This document shows positions 19,091 through 31,930 of a DNA stretch of 64,000 nucleotides, in pieces (positions within the stretch are counted from its first letter, which is position 1; every line of letters begins with the position of its first letter). A program made the position numbers and the translations under genes. The notes below the pieces were generated by a model that saw only the letters and a program-made list of their open reading frames with translations, was not told the DNA's origin and did not search any database. The DNA lies in contig CM077147.1 of the NCBI GenBank assembly GCA_039583875.1, positions 106,810,124 through 106,874,123 on the forward strand. Reading direction: 5' to 3'. The DNA comes from Platanthera guangdongensis. Lineage: Eukaryota; Streptophyta; Magnoliopsida; Asparagales; Orchidaceae.

Positions 19091-22000
19091 GGCTAGCCTC
19101 ATTTTCATGTTCATCATGACTAGGTGGGCTACTCTTAGCCAATGGAGTTGACCAGTCAACCAGGGGTGACTAGGAGAGAGAAGGGAGCTTCCCTCCATGT
19201 TAATGGAGGAGAGAGAAGATGGGGGAGAGGAAGGGAGAGAGTGGAGCCAGCCAAGGGAGGCTAACAGCCACCTTTAATGGCTTCAATCAACTCCTCTAGG
19301 GAAGAGGAGTTGATTCCAGCCGTTTCCCGGCCACCAAGGGGTGGATTCAGCCCCCCTCCACTCTACCCGAGCCACACCATAAATGGTGTTGATGGCCATT
19401 AAAGAACCAGCCACCCCCCTTCCCCAATTGCCATTTAAACACCATCAGTGGGCAAAGGGGAACATTTTTGAGCGTTTACCTGGAGGAGACGGGTTGTCCT
19501 ACTGTACTGTTGCAGAAGCCGAGTGCCGCCGCCGTCAACAATGGCATCCCGCCGCTCTTCCCGCATCCAGGCCGCCAGGAAGGTCCTCCCCCTCTCCTTA
19601 ACTCTTGGGTAGATCATATGACTCCTTAGGTTCAAGGTTCGGGCTCAATTGAGCCCGATCAAATCCAAGCTTTCATGGTTTTTCGGCAAGAAACTCTCTT
19701 GCTATAACCATCGGAAAAAGGGCTTCCGGCGGCCAAGCCGCCGCCTGGCGACGGCCACCACCTCAACGGAGGTGGTGGTGGCGGTGGCCGGCCAGGGAGG
19801 CGGCCGGATCACCGGCGATGGCGTTTGGAAAATGCTCCAGGCGGGATCAATCGGAACCGTTGGCTGAACGGGGAATATGAATGGATCCCGTCAATAACCG
19901 CGCCAAGATTCGTGCAAATCTGATGTATGAAACTATGGTTTTAAATATTCATTTTTTATGATTTCTGTCACATTATTACCATTTAATGTGTTATTTTTTT
20001 AAAAAAAATAGATAGAGGCACTGTATGAGAAATTGGTCAACATAGGATTTGTAGCCCCTTGGGTCTAATTTATTTTAAAATTTGTTTGGACTAATTTGGG
20101 TGCATGGTTTGACCAGGGCACCCATTTTGGTGGGACATACCCTTAGGGCTAGGCAGTCATTAAACTGAGTGCCCACAACTCATCCCTGGTCCAAATTAAT
20201 TGAAATTTTGGCAGGGAGCCTAATCTAGCTATACCTAGGGCCTGACCAAAACTCAGAACTTTGTAGACAATTTTCCTAAAGTTTTTGCTGTTATTTAATA
20301 AAGCTAGGGCAATTTAATTAAGTGGCCAAATGACCTGCAAACCCTCCCAAATTATGGGGAGTGGTCCATGGCTTCCAGACCTAGTTCTGTACAAAATTTG
20401 AGCACATTTGGATAGGTTTTGGTTAGGGAATCACCAAACCCTAGTTTGGCCTTAGGAGGGCATTTTTGATTAAAAGTGCACTATGGACTTAGGGTGGTCC
20501 CCTCCCCTCAACAGAGGCTTAGGTTTTGGACACTGACTTGGCATGGCCAATGTCACCCCCTTAAGGAAAATGAGATGATTTAGGCTTGATTTGCCCTAGG
20601 GTTCAACCTCAAACCCTAAGGAAGGACTTTTGAGGGTTGTGAAGGACATGGGGGCAAATGCCCTTGCATGGCCTTGGAAACCCAGTAGAATTTAGGTTAA
20701 TGTATCCTACGATCTCTGGTAGGAACTTTAGAAGAATTGGTGCAAGGTAGACACCTCAAAACCCTAACCCTAGTTTTAGGGTAGGAGCACAAATTTGAGG
20801 ATTCAACCACTAAACCTTTCCCAAATGTTTTGAAACTTGGGTAGAATAGGTTTTAGGCCACCTAGAACCTCTGGAAATGTTTGTAGAATTTTAGGGATTT
20901 TATTCTTGGTACTTCATTTGTTAATTACCAAAAGGCCCAAAATGGTTTTTGATTTTATTATGTAGGTTATATGCTTTAAAACATGGTGAAACTTGGTCAG
21001 AGGTTATTATAAGGCTAGTTAGTCATCTCTGAATTTTATCACAATTTTCAATTAATTTTACTTGGTACTTCCTTCAATAATTTCAGAGAGGGGCTTTGGT
21101 AAAGAAAATTCTTTATTGAAGATATATCTGTTTAAAAATCATGAGACTTAAGTTTTGAGGTATTTAGGCCAAAAAGTACTTGTAGAAATTTATTTATAAT
21201 TTTTAGAGATTTGTTTGCAGAACTTTCTTTACAAGGCCATATTTTCGAGAATAGGATAATTAATTAATTTGGGGAATAATTCTTTCAAACAAATTATGAA
21301 AGTTTACATAGAGGTTTTATGTGCCCTTACCATCATCCTGAAATTTGCTCTGAATTTTTGAAAGTATTTTTATTGAACATCCCCTTTTAATGAATTATTT
21401 TGGCACAAATTGGAAATAAAATTTAAGGGCTAAAATCTTGCTGGAAAATTTGGAGATTCTGGATTTTTAGATTATTACCCATCTTGCATTTATCATAATT
21501 TTAGTGGAGCTTTTTCTTGCTTAAATCTTGTACTTCCTGTTCAACCTTGGAGCTTTTGGCTTTTAAAATAAATAAATAAATTAGTATTTAAATTATAAAA
21601 ATTAGAAGATTGTGGATTCAGTCTACATATGCCCATATAGACCTCTAATAATTATTACATGAGCATTGGGTGATCATATGGCATTCTTCCCTTTTTACGA
21701 GTTATATAGCTTAAGTGGTCTGCATTTAGTAAAACTGCAGGGAATCATTTGGGACATGTATTAGAGCACATGTGATGGGGCTTGATTGGTTTGCTGGAAG
21801 GATAAATAGAATTAGGTGCATCTTGGAAGATAAGTGAGTAGGGTGTTACTTTGTCTAGGGTTTGTAGGCGCTCGGGTCCGACGAAAGATCGTCCTCCCCG
21901 AGGTGAGTGGAGTCAAATCACCCTAGGATTAGCCTATCGTAACATGAGGAAGGAATGGGTAAGGGAATCAACCAATAACAAAATAAGTACCGTGCGAAAG

Positions 22001-22130
22001 GGAACGCTGGACGTAATCCCAACATAGTTCCTAGTGCCCCTTGAGAGCCCTTCACAGCGAATACCGGGGGCAGTCCTGGGTTAACGTAAACTGTTTTAAC
22101 AAGCTGAAAAGAGTAACTTATTAATTAGGG
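19091..22130 (+). other. Non-coding body of unit G
   Basis: No coding I can support. 19190-19260 is GA-rich (GGGAGAGAGTGGAG). 19380-19870 is GC-rich with short open frames that show no codon-like pattern or known motif. 19990-21600 is AT-rich with CCCTAA-type dinucleotide contexts (AACCCTAACCC at 20761), probably coincidental. Confidence 0.6.
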
Positions 22131-22149
22131 TTGCACATTTCACAAACAC

Positions 22150-22280
22150 TGTTGGCACCGGAAGTTAGCTGGGAGCTTCGGCTCGGATGGTTAAAAGACG
22201 GACTTTGGGTCCGGGGAGCTTCGGCTCAATTGTTTGTGACGGACGTGTTGGTCCGGGGAGCTTCGGCTCGGGTTTTGATT
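22150..22280 (+). repeat. Three GGGAGCTTCGGCTC repeats
   Basis: GGGAGCTTCGGCTC occurs three times at intervals of ~50 bp, twice with a GGTCCG lead, next to GGACTTTGG or GGACGTGTTGG. This is a minor tandem repeat inside unit G. Confidence 0.75.
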
Positions 22281-23886
22281 ACGCTAAATTTGTATGTGCA
22301 TAAAAGGAAAGGAAATTAAGGTGTTGGGTCTTCAGTATTGGAGGGTCGATGCACCGACGCCAATACGTTGACTCGGCAAGTGTGGTTAGCACTTCGCCAA
22401 CAGAAGTCCGGTGCGCCAGCCGGCAAGAGTACGCAGGAGTCCGCTTCGTGCACCAAGCGTTGAGGCGTACGATATGTCTGACCGGTAGTGCTTTACTGGT
22501 TTAGAGGTGGGCGAGGCCCAACCCACCGCTTCCGTCTGCCACTATGGAGGTATCCTGGGAGGTTACGGCTCTAGAAAGTGGGAACTAAAGGTCTGTGTGC
22601 ACAGAGTCGGGTGCGTGTGTTGCACTTGCATGATCCATCATACCCACTTGCATGTCATAGCATAATCGATTCATTTAACCCTGACACCTAAAGTATAAGT
22701 GGAATGAGAGGCTTATACTTTAGGACCTGCAAAACGACCCCTTGATCTATAAGATTGTATGGGCAAGTTTATAAATTAAGGTTAATTTTGACATATATAT
22801 TTACTGCTGTGTGATAACCGACACCCCAACGTATAAATTGGTATGAGACTTTTTATATGATGGGAGCTTTGCAGAAGACCCCTTGGCTTATGTGTTCTCA
22901 CATAAGTGAATGTTACTTTTCATATTTTAGCTTATTGTCTATACATGCTATAGAATTTGCTATTATAGGTCCGCTACCATCTGCTTTTGATTTTCTCCAC
23001 CTTCAAGTCCTCCCCTTTCTTCCTCTCCGCTCAGTGCTGAAAGATATTGTACCTAAACACCTAGAGGGGGGGGGGTGAATAAGTGACTTGAATCTTTTTA
23101 ACTTTTTAAGGAAGCAATCAGATTTTATCTCAGAGTTATATCTATTTGTACACATCAATCACACAGCAATCACAGAATATCACAGAATACAGTAGACACA
23201 CCGTTTTATAGTGGTTCCCCAAGGTTTGGGTACATCCACTTTCCCCCTTCGCCTATCTAGCAGTGTACTAGATTCGGCCAAACTCCTCCACTATCTCAGA
23301 ACCCAAAACAGGTTCCTACACCTCAGGCCCAAGGCCCTACAAATCAGCTTCTTCACAAAGCCTACACTCAGCCACCAAGGCCTACACTCAGCCACCAAGG
23401 CCTACACTCAGAGATTTCAATCTCTTACACTCAGGCACTCAAGCCCTACACTCAGCCTTTATAATTACAAGCTTACAAGACTCAGATCCCTAAGGATCCT
23501 ACAAGATAAAATGAATACAAATATTGTAACTCAACAACTTAGAGTAAAGAGGGAAGTGTTGTGAGTTTCTTGATGAGTTCTTGGAAGAACTCAGCTGAAA
23601 TCAATCTGACTTGGCTTTCTTCAAAGCTTCTTGAATGTAGAACTCAATAAGATTGACCTCTTCTGCAGTTGATCCTTGATCTCTGCTACTTAAGATTCAG
23701 AATAAATCTGAACCCTTCTTCTCAGTCTGGTTCCAATGATTGATTTCTTGGATGGAGCTCTCTCTCTCCAACTTCTTAGATCTTCACTAGATTCTTCAAG
23801 GAATAGATAGATTTTCTTTGTATATTGATCACTTGTACATGTGTTCAATCAACAACTTCAACCACTTTCTGTAGACAGCATGAGCC

Positions 23887-23894
23887 TATTTATA
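23887..23894 (-). promoter_or_regulatory. TATA box in the LTR of Sirevirus A
   Basis: The - strand reads GGCCTATAAATAGGCTC. It is conserved in the 5' LTR at 34910-34917. The palindrome array begins ~135 bp upstream. Confidence 0.8.
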
Positions 23895-24029
23895 GGCCTT
23901 CTTCATGGTAACCGGCTGGTCCGGTTCATAACTGAATTCTGACAACTCTGATAGGTGCAGTAGACCGGCTGGAATGACAGCTGTCAAGTCATCCAGTCAG
24001 TTCTTGAAAACTCTGTAACTGTCTGAAAG

Positions 24030-24945
24030 TGTCGAGACTTTCTGTCTTTAAGTGTCGACACTTATAGACCAAGTGTCGACACAAGTTGTCTAAGTGTCGA
24101 CACTAGCCTACAAGGTGTCGACACAACTCCTTGTGTTGTAGATTTTATATCTCGACACTGCTTCTTCTTCATGTGTCGATACTGAAATTGAGTGTCGACA
24201 CAAGTACTTGTACTTCAGTATATTGCTGAATTCTTGTAAGTGTCGACACATCTCATTTGTGTCGACACATCTTCATGTGTTGAATCTGTTAAGTGTCGAC
24301 ACTTCTTCTTGGTGTCGACACATGTCTTCAGTGTTGATACTTGCTGAGTGTCGACACAGCTCCTTGTGTCGACACATTCTTCTTCTGTCGAGACTCTGGC
24401 TGAGTGTCGACACAACTCCTTAGTGTCGACACTTGTACTTAGAATTTTGCTGATCTTTGCTAAGTGTCGACACAGCTCCTTGTGTCGACACTTTCTTCAA
24501 GTGTTGAGTCTTCAGCTAAGTGTCGACACATTCTATCTTGTGTCGACACTTTCTTCAAGTGTTGACTCTTCTGCAGTGTGTCGACACATTATTTTGGGTG
24601 TCGACACTTTCTTCAAGTGTTGAGTCTTCTGCTGAGTGTCGACTCATCTACTTGTGTCGACACTTATACTTAGTCTCTGCTGACGTTTGCTGAGTGTCGA
24701 CACAGCCTCCAAGTGTCGACACTTTCTGATGTAGACACAGTTCTTCTAGGTGTAGACACTGATGTTAAGTGTCGACACTGCTTCACTGCACTTTTCTTCA
24801 CTGAGTGTCGACGCAGCTCCTTGTGTCGACACTTTCTGTCTGGTGTCGACACAATGACTTCAAGTATCGACACTTCTTGCCTGGGTGTCGACACAAGTCT
24901 TCTTAAGTGTCGACACTTTGCTCCTTGGTGTCGACACATGGACTT
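24030..24945 (-). repeat. GTGTCGACAC palindrome array, U3 of Sirevirus A
   Basis: About thirty perfect or one-off copies of the 10-base palindrome GTGTCGACAC at ~25-30 bp spacing. Variants include GTGTTGAC, GTATCGACAC, GTCTCGACAC and GTCGACTC. The - strand sense of the element places the array just upstream of the TATA box. The partner LTR holds the same array, split by F (35050-35345 and 43947-44590). Palindromes in this LTR zone are known in Sireviruses of other plants. Confidence 0.95.
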
Positions 24946-25082
24946 AGACACTTTTTCTTCTTTCCTGTAAATACTTAGCCTGCACAAGTAAACTCAAAAC
25001 ACATCAAATATATTTTGATGTATATCATTGAGTTGGGTGAGGCTTCTTCAAATCAGGTACATTTAAACCAATGTACCCAACA

Positions 25083-25096
25083 ATCTCCCCCTATTT
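25083..25096 (-). other. Polypurine tract of Sirevirus A
   Basis: On the - strand AATAGGGGGAGATTG is immediately followed by the 3' LTR start at 25082. Confidence 0.85.
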
Positions 25097-25358
25097 GGAG
25101 AAGTCATAACCCTTAGTCAATGATATACACCATACAGAATAAAATCAAGTATGATGTAAAATAGGATTATGTAATCAGGAAAGAACATCACATGTATTAA
25201 ACAAACATGCATATACAGATAACATCTCAGAACAATTATGAAATAGATTTAAAACACATCATATTATTCTCACAACTTTGTAATATTCATAATACAAAAG
25301 TTTTACATAGTGTTTGAAAAACACAAGATTACAATTGTAAACTGAATAAAAGTCTATT

Positions 25359-28208
25359 CTATTTTTGTTCAGCCTCCTTGATCACTATCCCTTTTCCAGC
25401 TTGTACTTTGGCTTGAATAGGAGCTTCAGCAACTTCAGCATCAGTAGGCTTCTTGCCTTTCAAGTCCTTTTTCTTTTGCTCTTCTACTTTGATCTTTTGC
25501 CTCTCAAAGTAGTGATAAGGCTTGGGAAAGTACTTGCTAGGCTCCTGGGCAGTAGGAGGTAGCTTTCCCATCTTGGCCTTTCTTTTATATTGGACTATTG
25601 CTTCTTGCCTAGTCTCATGTTTTCTCCATTCAAGTTCAGAAAACCATTTATTTCTGTCTTGTATATTATCTTTTGCAGCTTTCCATGCAGTTAAGATAAT
25701 ATTTCTTGAAGTAGGGCTCCACTGCTCAAAGTCTGGTCTCTGTTCAGCTTGCTCCCTAATCCTCTTCTTAGACAATCTAATTTCTTCTTCTTTCTGCAGT
25801 GCTTCTTGCATAGCTTCAGATATTGGCTGAACAACTTTCTCTATAATGACATTGTCCTTTCCCCCAGGTGGGCTATACATGGACTGTATATCAGCATGTA
25901 TCATGTCAAAATCTGGAGGAGGATAGATAACTTGAGCCACTTCAGGTTGCTCCCCTCCTAGATATGCAGGATTAATTCCAGATTCTGCCACATTATCATC
26001 ATCACAAAGAGGAGGATATCCAAGAGTTGCTCTGATAGAATTAGATATCCACTTAGCATGATCAGAGCTGGCCTTGACTAACACTCTCTCCCCCTTTATG
26101 ACTTCTCTTTCTATGTGATCTCTTACATCATCTTTTTGAAATCTAACCTGGTTATCCAAATAATTGACTCCATCTTTAAAATAAGGCTTTAACCTTTGAA
26201 GTTTGTCAGTAATGATCTTCTGAGAGTCTAGTATGGCAGTCTTAACAACAGTTATTTCCTCTTGGAAGGCTTTGTCAAAATCTGCTTTAGCTGTAGCATT
26301 AGCTGGAGTCTGCCCTGCAGCTAGATTCTTCATCTCTGGGATAATAAGCATTGTGAGATTCTGTCAAATTGTCATTCATTCTGATTTGGTTCTCTAGAAC
26401 ATACCCCTGCTTCAGTGCTATGTCATCTACTTGAGCTTTAATCGTCTCATGATGTGTGGCCAAGTACACCACTGCATTCCCTCCCTTATGGAAGCAGTCT
26501 GTCATCTCCTTCTTATTAAGATTCATTTCAAATCTTATAGACTTTATATCTTGGGCCAAATCAAACTGCAATGATTTCTGCCCTTCATCCACATACTTCT
26601 CAATGGCCTGCCTGTGCTCATCAAGTTTAATTTGCATTGCAACCATTAAAGCACTATAATCAACAGTTGGAGCTGGCTGTGATATAGGCTGTGGTGCTAT
26701 TGTTTGCAAAGCCTTTTTGTAACTCTGGCTCCTTCTTCTGAATACTTGAAATTTCTTTTTCTTTGCCCTTGTAGCCTCCTCATCTTCAGAAGCTGAGGAG
26801 CTAGCAATTTCTACCCTCTCCTTAGGGCTAGGAGGTAACTCCTTCTACACTGCTGGTGCCTTCTCAGGTTCTTGCCTTGCAGGTTCTTCCAGAATTTGCA
26901 CTTGCTCCCCCTCAACTGGAGCATTCTCCCCCTCAGCATCAGTTTCTTTGTCAAAATCTGTTTGATCCAGGTTTAGGAAGAGATCTTCCATAGTATATTC
27001 TGGTGGAAAATGGCTGGAGAAATTCTTGGCTCATCAACCACTGGATCAGATACAACTTGAACTGTAACAGAAGTGTCTTCCATGACAACATCTGGGACTT
27101 GACCATGAATCTGAGTTTGCTGATTGTCATAATTTAGGGAATCAGACAATACATTATCCATTATAGGGAAATCTAAAGCATTAAGCTCAGTGATTACCTC
27201 AAGAATGATGTTGGTTGCTTGCTCACTCTCAGGAGGAGTGGGCTCTTCCACAACTAGGGGCTCCCCCTGGATTTGATCCTGGTGTAAGGGGGTAGCTGGT
27301 GGTAGCTCCCCCTGCCTTTCAGCAACTACTTGTTGAGCTGGAGTCTTCTCAACAGTCCCTTCTTCATGCTCATCAGGTGTGAAGACAACTTGCTCTTCAC
27401 TATCAGAGCTGCTAGAGGAAACCTGTGCCACTGAAACAGTTTTCTTCTTCTTCTTTTGTAGAGTTACTTTCTCAGGAGTTATCTTCTCAGGGGTTGGCAT
27501 CTCTTTAGACAACACCCTGTCCCATCTGGAGAATATCCTCAAGTCCATTTTCCTCATATGGTTGATTTTACTTCCTGCAGCTTGACCCATAACTTCGGGT
27601 ATAATACCAGCAAGGTATAAACTTAGTATTCTTCCCAAATTGGGATTTTTCAGACTCTCCTTGATCTTCTCAAAGATCACTACAGACCAGTCAGTTTTCA
27701 GGCTAAAGATTATCCTGGTCATAATGTTGAACATATGGGCTGATACCCTATCATGCCCTCCAGGTTTGCTTAAGATTACTTTTCCAACAATTTCTGATAG
27801 GAATTTCCCTTGACTGTTCCTTCCTTTTCTATTGAAAACTGAGCCAATTTTCATCTTAGAATCCAGACCACACCATGCCAATGCATCTCTGGTCCTGGAA
27901 GTTGTAACCTCTTCTTCTTCCTTAGTTCTTGGTAACTGAAGGATTTTCCTCAAACTTTTTGGTGAAACCTTAACCTTCTCACCATGGACCCTGGACTTGA
28001 TCTTGAATACAGATTCGTCTACCTTAGCTCCATTGAGGAATTCCAAGACTTCTTTCTTCCAGATTTTAGTTGGCTCTGAAACAAGATATTCTAACCCTGA
28101 ATCTGCAACTAGGGTTACTACAGTCTTGATCTCCGGGTCTGCATCAACAAACGCGTCGCGCACCAGTTCATATCCTTCATTGACGTTCTCCTTAAGCTTT
28201 GGCGCCAT
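25359..28208 (-). pseudogene. Env-like extra ORF of Sirevirus A, broken
   Basis: The most natural start is the ATG at 28208 (MAPKLKENVNEGYELVRD). An ORF that opens upstream at 28295 only translates palindrome repeats. Frame 1 runs to a stop at 26973. The protein then continues in a second frame (with a TAG near 26857) through 26709-26299, and in the first frame again from 26351 to 25359. Features: a helical N-terminal domain (LEFLNGAKVDESVFKI, KPGGHDRVSAHMFNIMTRIIF), a Ser/Glu/Pro-rich middle, coiled coil (DKLQRLKPYFKD) and a Lys-rich C-terminus. No clear transmembrane segment is visible, so env-like is a label by position. Sirevirus ORF after pol is the known counterpart. Confidence 0.8.
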
Positions 28209-28239
28209 TAGGGTTTGAAGAATTTCAACTGAGAGAAGA

Positions 28240-28690
28240 GAGGTGTCGACACACAAGTTTGGTCTCGAAACTTTTGAAAGCGTGTCGACAGACAAAGGAA
28301 AAATCCTATTTATACCTTTCTAGGTTTGAAGATGAAAAGGCGGGCAGCTAACTTAAATTGTGTCGACACTGTCGATAAGTGTCGACACTGACTTATAATG
28401 TCTCGACACATATGTGTCGACACAAGTTTAGTCAACAGATTATATGTGTTGACACTTGTTTATGTGTCGACACCACATAACTCGACATTTAGTCGAGACT
28501 TTACTTAGATAATTATGAGTAAAACCTAAGTGTCGACACCACCTTGGATGTGTCGACACCTACTTGTCATGTGTCGACACTAATTTTCTGAAGTTTCGAC
28601 ACCAATTTCCTAGATGTGTCGACACCTTTTTCCTGAAGTGTCGACACCACTATTCTGTGTTGACAAAGATATCTCTTTGTGTCGACACCT
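28240..28690 (-). repeat. GTGTCGACAC palindrome array between pol and the env-like ORF
   Basis: About ten copies (GTGTCGACAC, and AAGTGTCGACACC) in ~450 bp, directly upstream of the env-like ATG at 28208 and after the pol stop at 28697. Same motif as the LTR array, but inside the element. No TATA-like box like that of the LTR is obvious here; AATCCTATTTATACC lies at 28303-28317 (- strand GGTATAAATAGGATT), ~105 bp before the ATG. Confidence 0.9.
28303..28317 (-). promoter_or_regulatory. Possible internal TATA box upstream of the env-like ORF
   Basis: The - strand reads GGTATAAATAGGATT, ~95-105 bp upstream of the ATG at 28208, with palindromes on its upstream side. This is the same arrangement as in the LTR promoter (palindrome array, then TATAAATAGG). 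Inference: an internal promoter for the env-like ORF. Confidence 0.45.
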
Positions 28691-28696
28691 TTTGAC

Positions 28697-31600
28697 TTAC
28701 CCATTTCTATAAACGTATTCTAAGTTTATCATTCCTAGTTCAATTTTAAACCTATTGAACTTAGTTTCTTCTAAGGGCTTAGTATACATATCAGCTAGTT
28801 GATTATTTGTTTTAACATATTCTAGTAAAATATCTTCTTTCTCTACATGCTCCCTAAGAAAATGATATTTTATTTCAATATGTTTAGTTCTACTATGAGA
28901 AACAGGGTTATGTGCAATTGATATAACACTTGTAGAATCACAAAAGAGTGGAGTTCTACTTACCTGAATTACATAGTCCTCAAGCTGATGTTGTATCCAT
29001 AGAAGTTGAGCACAGCAACTTCCAGCAGCCACATATTCTGATTCTGCAGTGGAGATAGCCACACTTGTTTGCTTTTTGCTACTCCATGAAATCAGTCTTC
29101 CACCTAGGAATTGACAGGTTCCAGTTGTGCTTTTTCTGTCTTCTTTGCATCCTGCAAAGTCTGCATCTGAATAACCTGTTAGTTCAAAATCTCCATTCCT
29201 AGGGTACTAGAGGCCTAGATAAGGAGTGCCCTTTAGATATCTCAATATTCTTTTGACTGCTGTCAAATGAGACTCTTTAGGGTAGGCTTGATACCTTGCA
29301 CAGACACATGTAGCATACATGATATCTGGTCTACTTGCAGTCAAATATAATAGGGAGCCAACTATCCCTCTATACAAAGACTCATCTACTGGCTTCCCTG
29401 CATCATCCTTGCTAAGATACATACTTGATCCCATAGGAGTCTTCATGGTACTGGATGAATCCATACCATACTTCCTTATGAGTTCTAGGGTGAACTTAGA
29501 CTGGCATATGGATAATCCATTCTCAGTGTGTCTTACTTGGAGACCCAAGAAGAACTTAAGTTCTCCCATACTACTCATTTCAAACTGCCCTTGCATTAGT
29601 TTTGCAAACTTTTTGCAAAGACTACTTTCAGTAGACCCAAATATTATGTCATCTACATATATTTGGGCTAGTATAACTTTGCCTCTGGATTCCCTAAGGA
29701 ATAAAGTCTTGTCTATTTTCCCCCGTGTGAACTTATTCTCAATGAGGAAACTAGACAGGGTTTCATACCAAGCCCTAGGGGCTTGCTTTAACCCATACAA
29801 TGCTTTCCTAAGTCTATAAACATGATTAGGTAGAGTTGAATCAACAAAACCTGATGGCTGTTCCACATAGACTTCCTCTTTTAGATTACCATTCAGAAAT
29901 GCTGACTTGACATCCATTTGGTAAACTTTAAATCCTTGAAAGGTTGCATAGGCCAGGAATATCCTTATGGCTTCCAGTCTGGCTACTGGAGCAAAGGATT
30001 GATCAAAATCAATACCTTCTTCCTGCCTATATTCTTTAGCAACCAATCTTGCTTTTTTCTTAATGATGACTCCATGCTCATCCATCTTGTTCCTATAGAT
30101 CCACTTGGTCCCAATTATGTTGTGGTCTTTAGGTTTAGGAACAAGCTCCCAGACCTTGCATCTCTTGAACTGATTCAGCTCTTCTTGCATTGCCTCAATC
30201 CAATGAGGGTCTAGGATGGATTCTTCAAACTTCTTTGGTTCAACTTGGGATAGAAAACTGGAGTAGATTGCTGTATTCAGATTTCTGCTTCTTGTTTGTA
30301 CCCCTTGTCTTGGATCACCAATGATTTGTTCTACTGGATGATCTCTTAGATGCCTATTGGCTGGAGGCATCCTGACTTCAGGTTGAACTTCTTCAACTTC
30401 TTCATCTTGTTGTACTCCTTGTACTTCTTCTGCATTTGGTGCATGTAGTACTCCCCCTGGACAGCAGCCACTATCTTCTACTTGCTGCCTTGCAGTAGGT
30501 TCTTCTTCTATAGTGAGCTTATCTATCTTCTTTGTTATACCTGTGGGGCTGCAAATACTACTAGACAACTCATTGTTAATAAGTCTAGTTTCATCAAATA
30601 CTACATGTACAAATTCTTCTACAACTTTAGTAGACAAGTTGTAGACTCTATAAGCCTTACTGTTGTTGTTGTACCCAACAAAAATTCCCTCTTGGGATTT
30701 GGCAGCAAACTTAGTCAAGTAAGACTTTCCATTGTTAAGTATAAAACACTTACAGCCAAAGATCCTGAAGTAGGATAGATTTGGTTTCCTACCTTTCACA
30801 ACCTCATAGGGGGTCTTGTTGAGGCTTTTAGTTATGGTAGCCCTATTAATAACATGGCATGCAGTATTGACTGCTTCAGCCCAGAAATATTCTGGTAGTG
30901 ATGTATCACTTAATAGGGTCCTACCAGCCTCAATCAAGGTTCTATTCTTCCTTTCAGCAATGCCATTTTGCTGAGGTGTTCTTAGTGAAGAAAACTCTTG
31001 AAATATCTCAAATTCTTCACATAGTTTTGTCATGCTATCAGACTGAAATTCAGTACCATGGTCACTTCTTATCTTGACCACTGTACTGTCTAGTTCATTC
31101 TGAATTTGCTTGACAAAGCTATAGAAGACACTAGGTGTTTCAGATTTCTGTCTTAGGAAGAACACCCACGAAAACCTTGAGTAGTCATCTACAACTACAA
31201 AGGTATAAACCTTCCTACCTAGACTGTGAACTGGCATTGGACCAAAGAGATCCATATGCAAGAGGTATAAGAACCTCACAACATCTTTGTTTTCAATGCT
31301 TCTAAAGGTGGATCTAGTCTGCTTGCCCTTTTGACAAGCTGAGCAAATACCATCTTTAATACACTTAACTTGAGGACCATTCCTCACTAACTCTTTGCTA
31401 AAGAGTTTGCCAATTGTCTTGTAGTTTAGATGGGCTAGCCTCTTGTGCCATTTGACACAATGAGAGACTGTCTCATCAGCTACAAGACATACTGGAGAAC
31501 CATTGTTCTCAACCATAATGTCTAAGCAATAGACATTCCTTTTTCTATAACCAGTCAAAATGATCTCTTGATCATTTGACCTCCAGATATGACAACCATC

Positions 31601-31882
31601 TTTCACAAATGAGATGTCATATCCTACATCACTCAATTGACTTATACTAATAAGGTTATGTTTCAAATCTTTAACATAGGCCACTTGAGTAATTGTAATA
31701 AAGGAGTTAGATATGTTACCAAAACCCTTGATGATCCCTTTTTCAGATCCACCAAAGGTGACTTTTGGATCATCCTTGATAGGTGTGTAGTCCTTTAGTA
31801 AACCCCTTGTTCCAGTCATGTGTCTGGAACATCCACTGTCCATGTACCATATTGGGGCATGGCCACTTGGACTCACCTGCAA
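28697..31882 (-). pseudogene. pol: Sirevirus A pol: protease end, integrase, RT, RNase H; one nonsense codon
   Basis: Open from 31882 to a TAG at 29207-29209, then in the same frame to 28697. Read in order: [13 protein letters not shown] (protease active-site region), [15 protein letters not shown] and [12 protein letters not shown] (HHCC), HMDLFGPM / DHGTEFQSD / [13 protein letters not shown] (D,D,E), [42 protein letters not shown], and after the TAG RNase H with TAESEYVAA and TKHIEIKYHFL. Only the TAG (a Trp position in relatives, consistent with G-to-A change) interrupts it. Confidence 0.95.
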
Positions 31883-31930
31883 AACAGATTAGTGAACCTT
31901 AGAATCCAAAGAATTCTTGGGTCCTTGGTA

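Larger units (their letters stand above)
23038..25082 (-). repeat. 3' LTR of Sirevirus A
   Basis: 2045 bp, TGTTGGGTACATTGG...ATCTTTCA on the - strand. TATA box at 23887-23894. Palindrome array at 24030-24945 directly upstream of it. A 19-bp unit (CCTACACTCAGCCACCAAGG) is repeated near 23363-23410, with one extra copy in the partner LTR. Confidence 0.95.

Noticed and set aside
19383..19867. Short ORFs in the GC-rich part of unit G
   Set aside because: No family motif, short, and inside LTR-like sequence.
20761..20775. AACCCTAACCC-type string
   Set aside because: A single short telomere-like match, not an array.
24030..24945. CRISPR-like array
   Set aside because: The repeat unit is a 10-bp palindrome with irregular spacing and non-unique spacers, and it lies in a plant LTR.
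24208..24987. ORFs reading CRHSS-type and VSTxxx-type repeats on both strands
   Set aside because: They are translations of the palindrome array in all frames; the palindrome forces similar ORFs on both strands.
28209..28295. An upstream start for the env-like ORF (first 29 codons)
   Set aside because: The codons only translate GTGTCGACAC repeats and no such sequence is expected in the protein. The ATG at 28208 is a better start.
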